Positions 17,917 through 27,904 of a stretch of 64,000 nucleotides of DNA are shown here, one piece after another. The notes below the pieces were generated by a model. It was not told the origin of the DNA and ran no database searches. It saw only the letters and a program-made list of their open reading frames with translations. The DNA lies in assembly GCA_029267175.1 (NCBI GenBank), contig JARIDJ010000076.1, positions 19,521-83,520 on the forward strand, written 5' to 3'. The DNA comes from Psychrobacter sp. GTDB lineage: Bacteria > Pseudomonadota > Gammaproteobacteria > Pseudomonadales > Moraxellaceae. Every line of letters starts with the position of its first letter. The stretch's first letter is position 1. Both the position numbers and the translations under genes were made by a program.

Positions 17917-18348
17917 TTTGAATAAAAAGTCTGTTAGATAAAGAGCTCGCTAGATAAACAATCTAATACCACTGAATCTAGCTTCACTAATAGGGGCCTA
18001 TGCCGATGCATGGGCCCTTATCTTTATCAGGGCATGGTTAACAAACTTTAACTGCTAACAGTGAACAAGAAAAAACCCGAACCTTGGGCAATAGGTTCGG
18101 GTTTATTATTTCATATTATTATCGTTATATCCCTGCTGACTGATTTCACGTCGCTAATATTGGCTCAAAGATTACGGTTTTATCCTTCATCACAAGCCTC
18201 AACACTACATCCTTGTCTATCCTTGTGTTGATGACTATAGTGTATGATAACTTAAGAGAGCTAACTAGACGTCAAAAGCACTATTTATTGTACGCTTATG
18301 CTTACACCAGCTCAGTTTTTTGCCAGTATTTGATAGCGTCTAATCAGA
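17917..18348. other. Intergenic region between surA and the EEP gene
   Basis: This is 432 bases between converging genes. It holds the terminator described separately and otherwise low-complexity AT-rich sequence. A forward frame at 18213-18455 lacks a ribosome site and runs into the reverse gene, so I do not call it. Confidence 0.5.
18068..18108 (+). terminator. Strong terminator downstream of surA
   Basis: AACCCGAACCT pairs perfectly with AGGTTCGGGTT around an 8-base loop, with A residues before and T residues after the stem. It can function on both strands for the converging surA and EEP genes. Confidence 0.88.
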
Positions 18349-19518
18349 CTAAACGGATTTTGCCTGATGTTTTACTGCTTTTTCGCTGTTTTCTTCCTCA
18401 TGCTCTTTTGAGACTTTTTGCCCTTCATCAATACCCGCCTCTATCTTACTATTAGTCTCTTTTATATCATCAGCGTCGGTAGTTGGAGCGTTTTGCTGTT
18501 GGTTATCAGTCTCTTGTGGCTCATATTGCAAAGTCGTCATCACCGGGAAGTGATCAGAACCAATAGAAGGCAGACGTCTGATATCTACCAAAGTAAAGCA
18601 GGCACTGTGAAAAATATGATCGAGCGCCCAGCGCAAAAAGGGATACTTGACATGAAAGGTATTGATAAAATGACGACCAATACGCGGATCAAGCAGACCT
18701 GAGATTCGCTGAAAACGGAGAGTGGTTTTTGACCAAGCGACATCGTTAAGATCTCCGGCCAATATAGCCGTTTGCTCCTGCTCTTTGATATGCTTACCAA
18801 CCATTAGTAGCTCAGCATCACGCGTGGTCGATTTGTCGGCCTCAGTAGGGCTCGGCGGCATGGGATGTAGACAATATAGCCAAATGACGCGTCCGCTTTG
18901 TAGCCGGAGCTGACTATGAATGGAGGGAATATCATCAATAATAAGGTAATTAACTTTAGGATCTATCAGCTCAAGCTTTGAGTATAAATGCATGCCATAC
19001 AAGTTATCTAGCGGCACCTTGACGTTGTAAGGATAATCGGGTTCTATCTGCTCAAGAGCTTGCTCCCACTTTTTATCAGACTCTAATGTAATCAAGATGT
19101 CAGGGTTTTTTTTATTAATCAAATCCACTAAGTCCTGGGTCTGATCGTTAGGAGTCAACACATTTGACACCATAATCTTGATTTGATGCTCGGCAAGTTT
19201 TGCGTCTTTGGTAGCAGTTTTTACCTCCTTCTTCCATAGCCTAGTGTAAGGCAGCACCATGCGTAGCTGATAAGCTAGAGTAATACTCAAGGCTATAAAT
19301 AATAACCACTGCCCTAACTGCCATTCAGAGCTGAACCAAACCATAGCTATCCAAGCAATAATACCTAGCACCATTATCTGAATACGCGGAAACTCAACCC
19401 CTCTCACCCACCAGTTATCAAGAGGCAGCCACCCCCAAATTGTCACAAAGGCAATAAACCCCGCCAGCCCCTGCACACCGTAATATAGTAACGAGAGATC
19501 CATAATATGTTTAACCAT
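18349..19518 (-). CDS. Membrane-anchored endonuclease/exonuclease/phosphatase (EEP) family protein
   Basis: This 389-residue protein has about three N-terminal transmembrane segments (residues 8-85) and then an EEP-fold domain (about 110-345). Visible signature pieces are KIMVSNVLTPNDQ (first strand with Asn), DILITLESDKKWEQAL (metal-binding Glu), AGDLNDVAWS (GDLN motif) and ALDHIFHS, then GSDHFPVMTTL (terminal SDH). The active-site residues are therefore intact. The C-terminal 45 residues are acidic, Gln/Lys-rich and unstructured. Members range from phosphodiesterases and sphingomyelinase-like enzymes to nucleases, so the substrate is open. The domain could be periplasmic or cytoplasmic depending on topology. 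It seems to be transcribed alone. Confidence 0.83.
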   Translation of the reverse strand: MVKHIMDLSLLYYGVQGLAGFIAFVTIWGWLPLDNWWVRGVEFPRIQIMVLGIIAWIAMVWFSSEWQLGQWLLFIALSITLAYQLRMVLPYTRLWKKEVKTATKDAKLAEHQIKIMVSNVLTPNDQTQDLVDLINKKNPDILITLESDKKWEQALEQIEPDYPYNVKVPLDNLYGMHLYSKLELIDPKVNYLIIDDIPSIHSQLRLQSGRVIWLYCLHPMPPSPTEADKSTTRDAELLMVGKHIKEQEQTAILAGDLNDVAWSKTTLRFQRISGLLDPRIGRHFINTFHVKYPFLRWALDHIFHSACFTLVDIRRLPSIGSDHFPVMTTLQYEPQETDNQQQNAPTTDADDIKETNSKIEAGIDEGQKVSKEHEEENSEKAVKHQAKSV

Positions 19519-19550
19519 TGATTAAAGTGAGCACTAAGCTAGCAACTGTT

Positions 19551-19580
19551 AAGTCGATAACTAGCAAGTCAATAACTAGT
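19551..19580 (+). repeat. Short 15-bp direct repeat upstream of asd
   Basis: AAGTCGATAACTAGC is followed immediately by AAGTCAATAACTAGT (13 of 15 identical) in the divergent space between the EEP gene and asd. It may be incidental or part of promoter control. Confidence 0.6.
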
Positions 19581-19785
19581 AGCCAGTGATAAAATCTGAT
19601 TTAAGATGCCTTACTTTATCATTCCATTAAGCTAAGAGATATTAAAATACGTTACTGACTAATATATGGTTAGGAGAGCATAAAAATCAGCGATTTTGTT
19701 GAAAAAATCTTGCTTTTTTGCTTTATTCACGGCATTGTTATTGGTTGGCATCGTAACAAACCATTGTAACAGAGGAAGGCGTTTC

Positions 19786-20919
19786 ATGAGTCATTTAACA
19801 GTAGGTCTAGTAGGTTGGCGCGGTATGGTCGGTTCAGTGCTCATAGAGCGCATGACGGCTGAAAAAGACTTTGCAGGTATAACCCCTGTATTTTTTTCGA
19901 CCAGTAATAGCGGTGGCGAGGCCCCAAGCTTTGATGGTATTGGCCCAAGCAAACTAAAAGATGCTCATGATATTCAAGCCTTAGCCGATTGCGATGTTAT
20001 TATTACCTGCCAAGGTGGCGACTATACCCAAAAGGTACATCAGCCACTACGAGACAGTGGCTGGCAAGGCTATTGGATCGATGCGGCAAGCACGCTGCGT
20101 ATGAAAGATGACAGTGTTATCATCTTAGATCCGGTAAATCGTAAGGTTATCGATGAGGCTTTGGCTAATGGTATCAAGGATTTTATTGGTGGTAATTGTA
20201 CTGTCTCACTAATGCTAATGGCCATCGGCGAGCTGTTCAATAGAGGCTGGGTCGAATGGGTCAGTGCTATGACCTATCAAGCCGCTAGTGGCTCTGGCGC
20301 TAACAATATGCGTGAGCTCATCGAAGGCATGGGTGTACTGCGTGATGCGGTAAAAGATGAGTTGGCAGATCCTGCTAGCGCTATTTTAGATATCGATAAA
20401 AAGATCGCTGATACGCAGCGCTCAAAGGACTTTCCTCAGCAGTACTTTGGTGTGCCCCTAGCTGGTAGCTTGATTCCTTATATCGACGTACAGCTCGATA
20501 ATAAGCAATCCAAAGAGGAGTGGAAAGGCGGCGTTGAAACCAATAAAATCCTTGGCCATTCTGAAGCTGACAAGATTGCTATCGATGGTATGTGTGTGCG
20601 TATCGGTGCCATGCGTTGTCACGCACAAGGTCTGACTATCAAGCTCAAAAAGGATATTCCACTTGAGGAGATAGAAGCGGCGCTAAAAAACAGCGGCAAT
20701 CAGTGGTTAGATGTGGTCGAAGATGACAAGGAAGCCACTATGAATCGTCTCACGCCAGTGGCGGTCACGGGTACTTTGACTGTCGCTGTCGGGCGTCTGC
20801 GTAAGCTTAATATGGGGCCTGAATATTTAGGAGCCTTTACCGTTGGTGATCAGCTATTATGGGGCGCCGCTGAGCCACTACGCCGGATGCTAGGTATCAT
20901 ACGCGCGCAAAAAGCTTAA
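19786..20919 (+). CDS. asd: Aspartate-semialdehyde dehydrogenase
   Basis: Asd reduces aspartyl phosphate to aspartate semialdehyde with NADPH. It is the branch point to lysine/diaminopimelate, threonine and methionine. The 377-residue protein shows the nucleotide-binding start [14 protein letters not shown] and the catalytic Cys138 in [14 protein letters not shown]. It also shows [15 protein letters not shown] and the substrate-binding [14 protein letters not shown]. The frame is open from a TTG at 19696. The ATG at 19786 is chosen because GAGGAAGG lies just before it and because this matches the normal family N-terminus. No lysine riboswitch is recognisable in the leader. Confidence 0.95.
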   Translation: MSHLTVGLVGWRGMVGSVLIERMTAEKDFAGITPVFFSTSNSGGEAPSFDGIGPSKLKDAHDIQALADCDVIITCQGGDYTQKVHQPLRDSGWQGYWIDAASTLRMKDDSVIILDPVNRKVIDEALANGIKDFIGGNCTVSLMLMAIGELFNRGWVEWVSAMTYQAASGSGANNMRELIEGMGVLRDAVKDELADPASAILDIDKKIADTQRSKDFPQQYFGVPLAGSLIPYIDVQLDNKQSKEEWKGGVETNKILGHSEADKIAIDGMCVRIGAMRCHAQGLTIKLKKDIPLEEIEAALKNSGNQWLDVVEDDKEATMNRLTPVAVTGTLTVAVGRLRKLNMGPEYLGAFTVGDQLLWGAAEPLRRMLGIIRAQKA

Positions 20920-20942
20920 GCCCAATCAAAAACATCCATCAT

Positions 20943-20970
20943 AAAAAGGACAGCGCTTGCTGTCCTTTTT
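20943..20970. terminator. Bidirectional terminator between asd and the SOUL gene
   Basis: AAAAAGGACAGC and GCTGTCCTTTTT form a 12-bp perfect stem with a 4-base loop. It has A residues on one flank and T residues on the other, so it serves both converging genes. Confidence 0.92.
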
Positions 20971-20991
20971 ATTGCTCGCTACGACTAGCTT

Positions 20992-21633
20992 TTATTGATA
21001 ACGAATCATAATCTCATTACGGCGCATAAAAGGAAGCGTCCAAGGTGGATTATAACGAGCCAGCTCAGGCTGCCCTACTTGCTTTAAATTCTGGCTTTGC
21101 ATCCACTTTTTTAAGGCGGCCGTCTTGGACGCGACTTTTTCAGTGCCAGTCAAGCCGGAGAACTGAATCACTCCATAAGTCTGCGCCGGAACCTCACTGA
21201 TTTTAACCTCGGGGTTATTAGGCTTAGGTAAAGTTTGCATAGTGTACTGACTTGGCATTACAAAACGAACGCGCCATCTACCATCCTGCTCTTGCAGGTT
21301 TACAGGAGCAGTCATAGCAATCTTTTGTGATGGTTTACTATCCCCCTTTTGCGGCTGCATTTTTACAGGAGAGGTCATGCTAATCTTACTACTCTTGCCA
21401 CTAGGTGCGGTGTTATTACCAAAGATATAATCGGCTAATATCCTAAAGCCTTTATTACTAGCTTGTTTTTGATCCCCAGCTACATAAGTCTCAGCGACAA
21501 TTTGCGGATCATAGCGACGTAACTCAAAATCATCCGATTGGTTCAAAATAGTATAGTTTGGTTCTTCGGTAGCCATAGCTGCTCCTGGTAAAATTAACAG
21601 ACCGCTTATCAGTAAATAACCACTAGCTTTCAT
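20992..21633 (-). CDS. SOUL-family heme-binding-like protein, exported
   Basis: This 213-residue protein has a signal peptide ending in AAMA-TEE. The SOUL/HEBP domain covers nearly all the remainder. The start DFELRRYDPQIVAETYV is characteristic, as are ISMTSPVKMQ, IAMTAPVNLQ and RFVMPSQYTMQTLPKP. The two M-T-x-P-V motifs are the standard family signature. It has AAGGAG before the ATG and stands alone between asd and tgt. Bacterial members have no settled function; heme or tetrapyrrole binding is a family inference. I see no dedicated heme-ligand motif to prove it. Confidence 0.88.
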   Translation of the reverse strand: MKASGYLLISGLLILPGAAMATEEPNYTILNQSDDFELRRYDPQIVAETYVAGDQKQASNKGFRILADYIFGNNTAPSGKSSKISMTSPVKMQPQKGDSKPSQKIAMTAPVNLQEQDGRWRVRFVMPSQYTMQTLPKPNNPEVKISEVPAQTYGVIQFSGLTGTEKVASKTAALKKWMQSQNLKQVGQPELARYNPPWTLPFMRRNEIMIRYQ

Positions 21634-21828
21634 CGTCTGTCTCCTTCATTGATTTATACTCCTTACTCTAGCAATTCTAAAAGCTTATTGTCTGTGCCAT
21701 TTAGGTAGAGCGCTGTGAATATAAAAGGCTGTGTCAGCTTGTCTGTTGCTTATAGCTATAACCCTCTCACAAAAAACCGCTAGTAATGCTATAATTAGCG
21801 CCATTTTCATAGCTTAGATAGCGATTAA

Positions 21829-22983
<1,155 letters not shown>

Positions 22984-23056
22984 TCTAAGAGGCTTGTCAG
23001 CTAATCTACTAAGGCACTGCCGCTTACTGTCTTTACTACTTTTACTAATATTCAAT

Positions 23057-23093
23057 AAAAATGCCAGTCACTATTATATGACTGGCATTTTTT
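23057..23093 (+). terminator. Terminator after tgt
   Basis: AAAATGCCAGTCA and TGACTGGCATTTTT form a 13-bp stem with an 8-base AT loop, followed by a T run on the plus strand. Confidence 0.9.
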
Positions 23094-23115
23094 ATAGAGC
23101 CAATAGCTAAGCTCG

Positions 23116-23155
23116 TTTTAGCTAAACTTAGCAAGTTTGCTCTGTTTAGCTAAAA
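23116..23155 (-). repeat. Perfect 12-bp inverted repeat downstream of the MetS-like gene
   Basis: TTTTAGCTAAAC (23116-23127) is mirrored by GTTTAGCTAAAA (23144-23155), and the loop can add an inner AGCAA/TTGCT stem. It lies just past the stop of the reverse-strand NSS operon. It lacks a strong T run, so it could be a 3'-end stabilising hairpin or a weak terminator. Confidence 0.6.
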
Positions 23156-23163
23156 GCCTACAG

Positions 23164-23298
23164 TTAGTAGATTTGGTCATCCGGTATCTGGCTCATTGGA
23201 ATATCCGGATGCTTTCTCAAGTGCAAGATGGCAGCTAGTAAACCGCCCCATATCAGCAGCATTGAGATAATCATAAAAATAATGGCTGAAGTTGTCAT
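23164..23298 (-). CDS. Small MetS-type subunit of an NSS amino-acid transporter
   Basis: This 44-residue frame lies 55 bases downstream of the large NSS transporter gene on the same strand. AGGGA sits 7 bases before its ATG. The protein is one hydrophobic helix (TSAIIFMIISMLLIWGGLLA) followed by a short His/Asp/Pro tail. This is the pattern of the methionine/alanine-importer small subunit found beside NSS transporters such as MetP. Its position, size and start support a real gene, although it is too short for most ORF cut-offs. Its role in transporter function is inferred from that family. Confidence 0.87.
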   Translation of the reverse strand: MTTSAIIFMIISMLLIWGGLLAAILHLRKHPDIPMSQIPDDQIY

Positions 23299-23353
23299 AA
23301 TACGTCCCTATTAGAATATCTAATTATTTATCCGTGGTTTATCTATCTATTAG

Positions 23354-24871
23354 TTAGGGAGCATCATCAAGAACACGAGATTTGTCGTCTTCTGCATCAT
23401 GTACCCCTTTCATACGACTAAGTATAAAGGCTCCTAAACCAAAGAACACCACGACGCCCCAACCGAATAATAATAAAATAGTAGTCGAATATCCCTCATA
23501 TGGCTCTTGTACCAAATCAACAAGCTTTAAGCCCAAAGCGATAGTAAGCACTGTTGGGGTAATAACCGTCAACATAAATATCCAAGCGCCGCCTAGTTTG
23601 ACACTAGAGATACGGTTGATGTGCTCAAGTAAACCAGGGATCTTATGGCGGTTAAACCAAGTTATCCAAACGATGGACATAAGGCCACCGGCTACGATAC
23701 CGATGTTATTGGCGAAGTGATCGATAACATCGACCAACACTAGCGAGCTACCTGTAGAGAACGCGCCGATAGAGATAATCGCACAAATACCGCCGATAAT
23801 GGCAACCGCTTTTTTGCGTGACCAATCAAACTTATCTTGAAAGGCTGAGATAGGTACCTCTAAGATACTAATTAAAGAGCTAATACCAGCAACGACCAAC
23901 GAGCCAAAGAATAAGAAACCAACAAAATCACCACTAGCACCCATAGTCGAGATGATCTTAGGGAAGACAAAGAATGCTAGCCCTACACCGCCACTCGCTA
24001 CTTCAGCAACATCTTGACCGGTTGACATCGCCATAAAACCAATAGCGGCAAAGATACCGATACCTGCGATAAGCTCAAATGAGGAGTTAGCAAAACCAAC
24101 CACTAGACCTGCGCCTGTCAAGTTAGTGTTTCTCTTAAGGTATGAGGCATAAGTCACCATAATACCAAAACCTACCGATAGTGAGAAAAATACATGACCA
24201 TAAGCGGCTAACCAAACGTTAGGATCTTGCATTCTGGTCCAGTTTGGCTCAAAAAAAGCATTTAGGCCGATAGCAGCACCTGGCAGATTAACCGCTTTGA
24301 ATACCATAATACCAAATAATATTATCAGCAGCGGAATACAGATTTTATTAGCCAGCTCAACACCTTTACGGATACCGCCAAACATAATCAGCATAGCTAA
24401 TGCCCAAACGATAATAAGACCGGTAAACATTTGCGGTACAAATACTGAGGTAAGATCGCCGGTATGCTGGACAAAGTCGCTGACAAAGAAAGTAGTGGTA
24501 TCTTCACCCCATTTTTGTCCAAAAGAGAAAAACATATAACTACCCGCCCAAACGATAACGGCGGCGTAGTAAATAGCGATTACAAAAGAGACAAGCGTCT
24601 GCCACCAACCCACAAACTGCGCAGATGGCACCATTTTTTTGTAGGCGCGCGGTGCAGCAGCGCGATATTTATGACCGATAATATAATCTAAAAACAATAA
24701 AGGAATACCGGCGGTTATTAATGCGATAAGGTAAGGCACCATAAAGGCCCCACCACCATTATCATAAGCAACATAAGGAAAACGCCATATATTTCCTAAT
24801 CCTACTGCTGAACCGACAGCTGCGATTATAAATCCAGTACGACTGGACCAATTTTCCCTTTGCTCTGCCAT
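23354..24871 (-). CDS. Sodium-dependent amino-acid transporter (NSS/SNF family, MetP-like)
   Basis: This 505-residue, roughly 12-span carrier is of the LeuT fold. The first helix holds GSAVGLGNIWRFPYVAYDNGG, the unwound sodium/substrate-binding stretch typical of NSS proteins. Later motifs such as SLSVGFGIMVTYASYL match helix 6. AGGAG precedes the ATG closely. A MetS-like small subunit follows on the same strand, which suggests methionine or alanine import. The exact amino acid cannot be told. The C-terminus is charged and cytoplasmic. Confidence 0.92.
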   Translation of the reverse strand: MAEQRENWSSRTGFIIAAVGSAVGLGNIWRFPYVAYDNGGGAFMVPYLIALITAGIPLLFLDYIIGHKYRAAAPRAYKKMVPSAQFVGWWQTLVSFVIAIYYAAVIVWAGSYMFFSFGQKWGEDTTTFFVSDFVQHTGDLTSVFVPQMFTGLIIVWALAMLIMFGGIRKGVELANKICIPLLIILFGIMVFKAVNLPGAAIGLNAFFEPNWTRMQDPNVWLAAYGHVFFSLSVGFGIMVTYASYLKRNTNLTGAGLVVGFANSSFELIAGIGIFAAIGFMAMSTGQDVAEVASGGVGLAFFVFPKIISTMGASGDFVGFLFFGSLVVAGISSLISILEVPISAFQDKFDWSRKKAVAIIGGICAIISIGAFSTGSSLVLVDVIDHFANNIGIVAGGLMSIVWITWFNRHKIPGLLEHINRISSVKLGGAWIFMLTVITPTVLTIALGLKLVDLVQEPYEGYSTTILLLFGWGVVVFFGLGAFILSRMKGVHDAEDDKSRVLDDAP

Positions 24872-25041
24872 ATAATACTCCTAAAATTTCACTGGTACTC
24901 TCTTTAAGCGCCCAACATCCTCAACTATCAGGAGTAAGATAATCAAAGAGACTACCAGTCAGCTATTGGTTAAAATAAGTTACTACAACATTACTACATA
25001 TGATTTGAAAGTTTCTGCTAATCGACAGTAAAAGTCAAGCA

Positions 25042-25094
25042 ATGATAAATACAAAAAGCCATAACATATAGTTATGGCTTTTTGTATTTATCAT
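25042..25094 (-). terminator. 24-bp perfect-palindrome terminator after lpxA
   Basis: The left arm 25042-25065 and right arm 25071-25094 are exact reverse complements around a 5-base loop. The stem includes GCCATAAC/GTTATGGC flanked by A and T runs, so a U-tract forms on either strand. It lies about 45 bases past the lpxA stop. Confidence 0.9.
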
Positions 25095-25138
25095 ATATCA
25101 GTCAACTTAAGTACACAAAGACCTAAGGGCTTAATGAC

Positions 25139-25918
25139 TTAGCGAACAACTCCGCGTTTACTTTGCTGCAAAGAATCGATGAGCAACTGTATTTTAGGCT
25201 CTTGGGGTAACAGCTCTTGTTGCAAGATATCAAGAGCTTGCGCTGTGGTTAGACCTGATCTAAAAACAATGCGATAAGCTTGACGAAGGACATCAATAGT
25301 CTGTTTCGACCAGTCTTTTCGGCGCATCCCTTCTATATTCAAGCCATGAGCGCCCGCAGGATTGCCTGACACCATAGTAAACGCCGCTACGTCTTTTAGA
25401 ATAAGACTAGCGCCGCCTATAAGGCTGTAATCATCGACTCGGCAGAACTGATGAATACCTGAGTTACCACCAATGATAGTGTGATCACCGATACTCACAT
25501 GCCCGGCGATACCGACATTATTAGCCAGGACATTATGGTCGCCAATAGTGCAGTCGTGCGCAATATGCGTATTAACCATCAACAAATTATTATTACCAAT
25601 TTTGGTGACTGTAGCGTCTTGTGCTGTGCCGCGATGCAAACTACAGGCCTCACGGATAGTATTATGATCGCCAATCTCAAGCCAAGTGCGCTCGCCGGCG
25701 TACTTTAGATCTTGAGGATCCTCACCAATACTCGCAAACTGATAAAACTGATTATGCTGACCTATACGAGTAAGCCTAGCTACCACGACATGACGATGAA
25801 GCACCGTATGAGCGCCGATAGACACCTCATCACCAACAATGCAATACGGCCCTATGACCGCTGTAGGATCAATAGTGGCAGTAGGTGAGATGAGTGCTGT
25901 AGGGTGAATCTGACTCAT
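25139..25918 (-). CDS. lpxA: LpxA, UDP-GlcNAc O-acyltransferase (first step of lipid A)
   Basis: LpxA transfers a 3-hydroxyacyl chain from ACP to UDP-GlcNAc in the cytoplasm. The 259-residue protein is a left-handed beta-helix built from hexapeptide repeats such as IGDHNV, VSIGDH and TIIGGN. The catalytic His121 sits in NTHIAHDC, and IHQFCRVDDYSLIGG is the family motif. The C-terminus (GLNIEGMRRKDWS onward) is the usual helical cap. AAGG precedes the ATG. It ends the pyrH-to-lpxA cluster; lpxB, which follows it in many genomes, is absent. Confidence 0.97.
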   Translation of the reverse strand: MSQIHPTALISPTATIDPTAVIGPYCIVGDEVSIGAHTVLHRHVVVARLTRIGQHNQFYQFASIGEDPQDLKYAGERTWLEIGDHNTIREACSLHRGTAQDATVTKIGNNNLLMVNTHIAHDCTIGDHNVLANNVGIAGHVSIGDHTIIGGNSGIHQFCRVDDYSLIGGASLILKDVAAFTMVSGNPAGAHGLNIEGMRRKDWSKQTIDVLRQAYRIVFRSGLTTAQALDILQQELLPQEPKIQLLIDSLQQSKRGVVR

Positions 25919-26022
25919 AGTACAGGCCTTAGTATCATCTAATTCAATGAAGTAGTAAAAATGACTATTATTAAATTACTTAGTAATAAATTACTTAATA
26001 TTAACTCATAAGCAGATAGAGA

Positions 26023-26532
26023 TTATTGTTCTTGGCGAGCAATCATAATCTGGGCGCTAACCGCTAGCTGCTGCTCAACATGAACGGTACAGTCAAACTT
26101 ATAAATACCTTGTTTTTGCATGATAAGCTTGGAGCGAATAATTAACTGATCCCCTGGGATAACTTGGCGCTTAAAGCGTACTTTATCCACTCCTGCAAAC
26201 AAATACAGATAGCCATCTTCGGAGGTCAAGCCAGCACTGATAAACCCTAGTACCCCTGAGACTTGCGCCATACACTCGACCATTAATACGCCTGGCATGA
26301 TAGGCTCATCAGGGAAATGTCCATTAAAAAACTCTTCATTAATAGTGACATTTTTGATACCAGTGATCCATTCGCCAGCCTTACAAGCGGTAATCTTATC
26401 CACTAACATAAAAGGATAACGGTGCGGCAAATAGTGCTTTAGAGTATGATAAGTAAGCGGTAAAGTTAGGCCGCCCTGTGTTAAAGTGTTGATATCATCA
26501 TCGGTTAATTTATCAAAATCGGTGGCACTCAT
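26023..26532 (-). CDS. fabZ: FabZ, 3-hydroxyacyl-ACP dehydratase
   Basis: FabZ removes water from 3-hydroxyacyl-ACP in fatty-acid elongation, and so competes with LpxA and LpxD for the same acyl-ACP pool. This hot-dog-fold protein of 169 residues has the catalytic His37 in LPHRYPFMLVDKI. The central helix motif FPDEPIMPGVLMVECMAQVSG carries the active-site Glu. It is longer than E. coli FabZ by about 20 N-terminal residues, an Asp/Thr-rich start. AAGGA precedes the ATG. It lies between lpxD and lpxA, the conserved order. Confidence 0.96.
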   Translation of the reverse strand: MSATDFDKLTDDDINTLTQGGLTLPLTYHTLKHYLPHRYPFMLVDKITACKAGEWITGIKNVTINEEFFNGHFPDEPIMPGVLMVECMAQVSGVLGFISAGLTSEDGYLYLFAGVDKVRFKRQVIPGDQLIIRSKLIMQKQGIYKFDCTVHVEQQLAVSAQIMIARQEQ

Positions 26533-26755
26533 AATGGGCTTCCTTGCAGTGATAGCAAATTAAAAACATAAATAAAAAAATATACTCAAGCTATAACTGT
26601 AAAAGCAGCTATAAGGTAAGCATTTATAACAACAACTATAAAATTAGCATGGTGGATCTATGCCACACTCTTTTTAGTACCAGATTTTCTCTGATAGCAA
26701 AAGATTTTTTAACAAACCCTCTTTTATCACACTAGGCTCTTGACTATAAGCAGCT

Positions 26756-27772
26756 TTAATCGTTGCCCATTTGCCGAAAACGTACCGCCGCCCGTCGCCA
26801 TTTGGCCGTAGGCATAGCTGCGGTTCCAGAAGAGTAGGATCCTGGTATCTTAATTGACTTAGTCACCATGCTCATGCCTGATAAGGTAACATCGTCGGTG
26901 ATATCAATATGACCGGTGATACCGACAGCGCCGCCCACAATACAGCGCTTACCAAGAGTGGTACTACCAGCAATACCCGTTTGCGAAGCAATCGCTGAAC
27001 CATCACCGATATGCACATTATGCGCGATCTGCACTAAATTATCGATAATCACATGATCACCTATAATAGTATCATCGATAGCGCCGCGATCAATGCAAGT
27101 ATGACTGCCTATGCGTACTTGATTACCAATAATCACTCGACCCAGCTGAGCAATACGCTCCCAGCCCGTCTGACTAGGATCTTTGGTAGGAGCAAAGCCA
27201 AAGCCCTCACTGCCTATACTAGCGCCAGCATGAATTCTTACCTGATCGCCAATGACACAGTCGTGACCAATGACCACTTGTGATTTGATAATACAGCTGT
27301 TGCCAATACTAGCATTCGCTTCAATCATCACACTAGCCTCTAAACAACTATCCGCCCCTATTCGTACTTGCTCTGCAATCACGCAAAAAGGACCAATACT
27401 TACTCCATCTTCAATAATAGCGCTATCGGCTATCACTGCTGTGGGATGAATGATGCCTTTAGCTGGCTGAGGAGCAAATAGCTGAGTGCTACTAGCATAA
27501 GCTAGATAAGGCGTAGTGACGACTAAAGCGATCATCGGCGTCTTTATAGCCTCAGCGTAATGCTCGCTAACCAATACTACCCCTGCCTGACTATCAGCAA
27601 GAGCAGAGATATATTGGGGATCTGCCAAAAAGCTAAGCTGCGTATTAGTCGCGGTACTGAGACTACCGATACCGCTCACACCAAAACTGAGCTGCTCAGG
27701 ACTTAGCTCAGCCTTATTCAATACCGGTTGACGCTGCTCAATTTTGGTAATCAGTTGCTCAATAGTGGTCAT
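26756..27772 (-). CDS. lpxD: LpxD, UDP-3-O-acylglucosamine N-acyltransferase
   Basis: LpxD adds the N-linked acyl chain in lipid A synthesis. The 338-residue protein has an N-terminal uridine-binding domain (LSFLADPQY) and then a hexapeptide-repeat beta-helix. It carries the catalytic His in LVQIAHNVHIGD and the late motif GGAVGITGHIDI. The frame is open upstream to 27814. That longer start would add a hydrophobic 14-residue leader unlike the family, so the ATG at 27772 (MTTIEQLI) is preferred; neither start has a strong Shine-Dalgarno. It follows bamA directly, with no ompH/skp in between. Confidence 0.95.
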   Translation of the reverse strand: MTTIEQLITKIEQRQPVLNKAELSPEQLSFGVSGIGSLSTATNTQLSFLADPQYISALADSQAGVVLVSEHYAEAIKTPMIALVVTTPYLAYASSTQLFAPQPAKGIIHPTAVIADSAIIEDGVSIGPFCVIAEQVRIGADSCLEASVMIEANASIGNSCIIKSQVVIGHDCVIGDQVRIHAGASIGSEGFGFAPTKDPSQTGWERIAQLGRVIIGNQVRIGSHTCIDRGAIDDTIIGDHVIIDNLVQIAHNVHIGDGSAIASQTGIAGSTTLGKRCIVGGAVGITGHIDITDDVTLSGMSMVTKSIKIPGSYSSGTAAMPTAKWRRAAVRFRQMGND

Positions 27773-27904
27773 AGTCAGTAACACTACTACAAATATAATA
27801 AAAGTAGACATCAAGCCAAAAGCTTAGCCTGATAACCCGTTGCGCACTCACGCTATACAGCGACTGGTTCACTACTGCATAGTGGCTTTTGTATAAATAA
27901 AACC

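Noticed and set aside
17990-18025. GGGGCC/GGGCCC imperfect hairpin after surA
   Set aside because: Pairing is weak and there is no T run; the better terminator lies at 18068-18108.
18213-18455. Forward frame of 80 residues after surA
   Set aside because: No ribosome site, and its second half is antisense to the EEP gene.
19519-19785. Possible lysine riboswitch ahead of asd
   Set aside because: No conserved lysine-aptamer elements or terminator/antiterminator could be found in the leader.
19696-19785. N-terminal extension of Asd with a signal-like peptide
   Set aside because: Asd is a cytosolic enzyme; the ATG at 19786 has a strong ribosome site and the family N-terminus.
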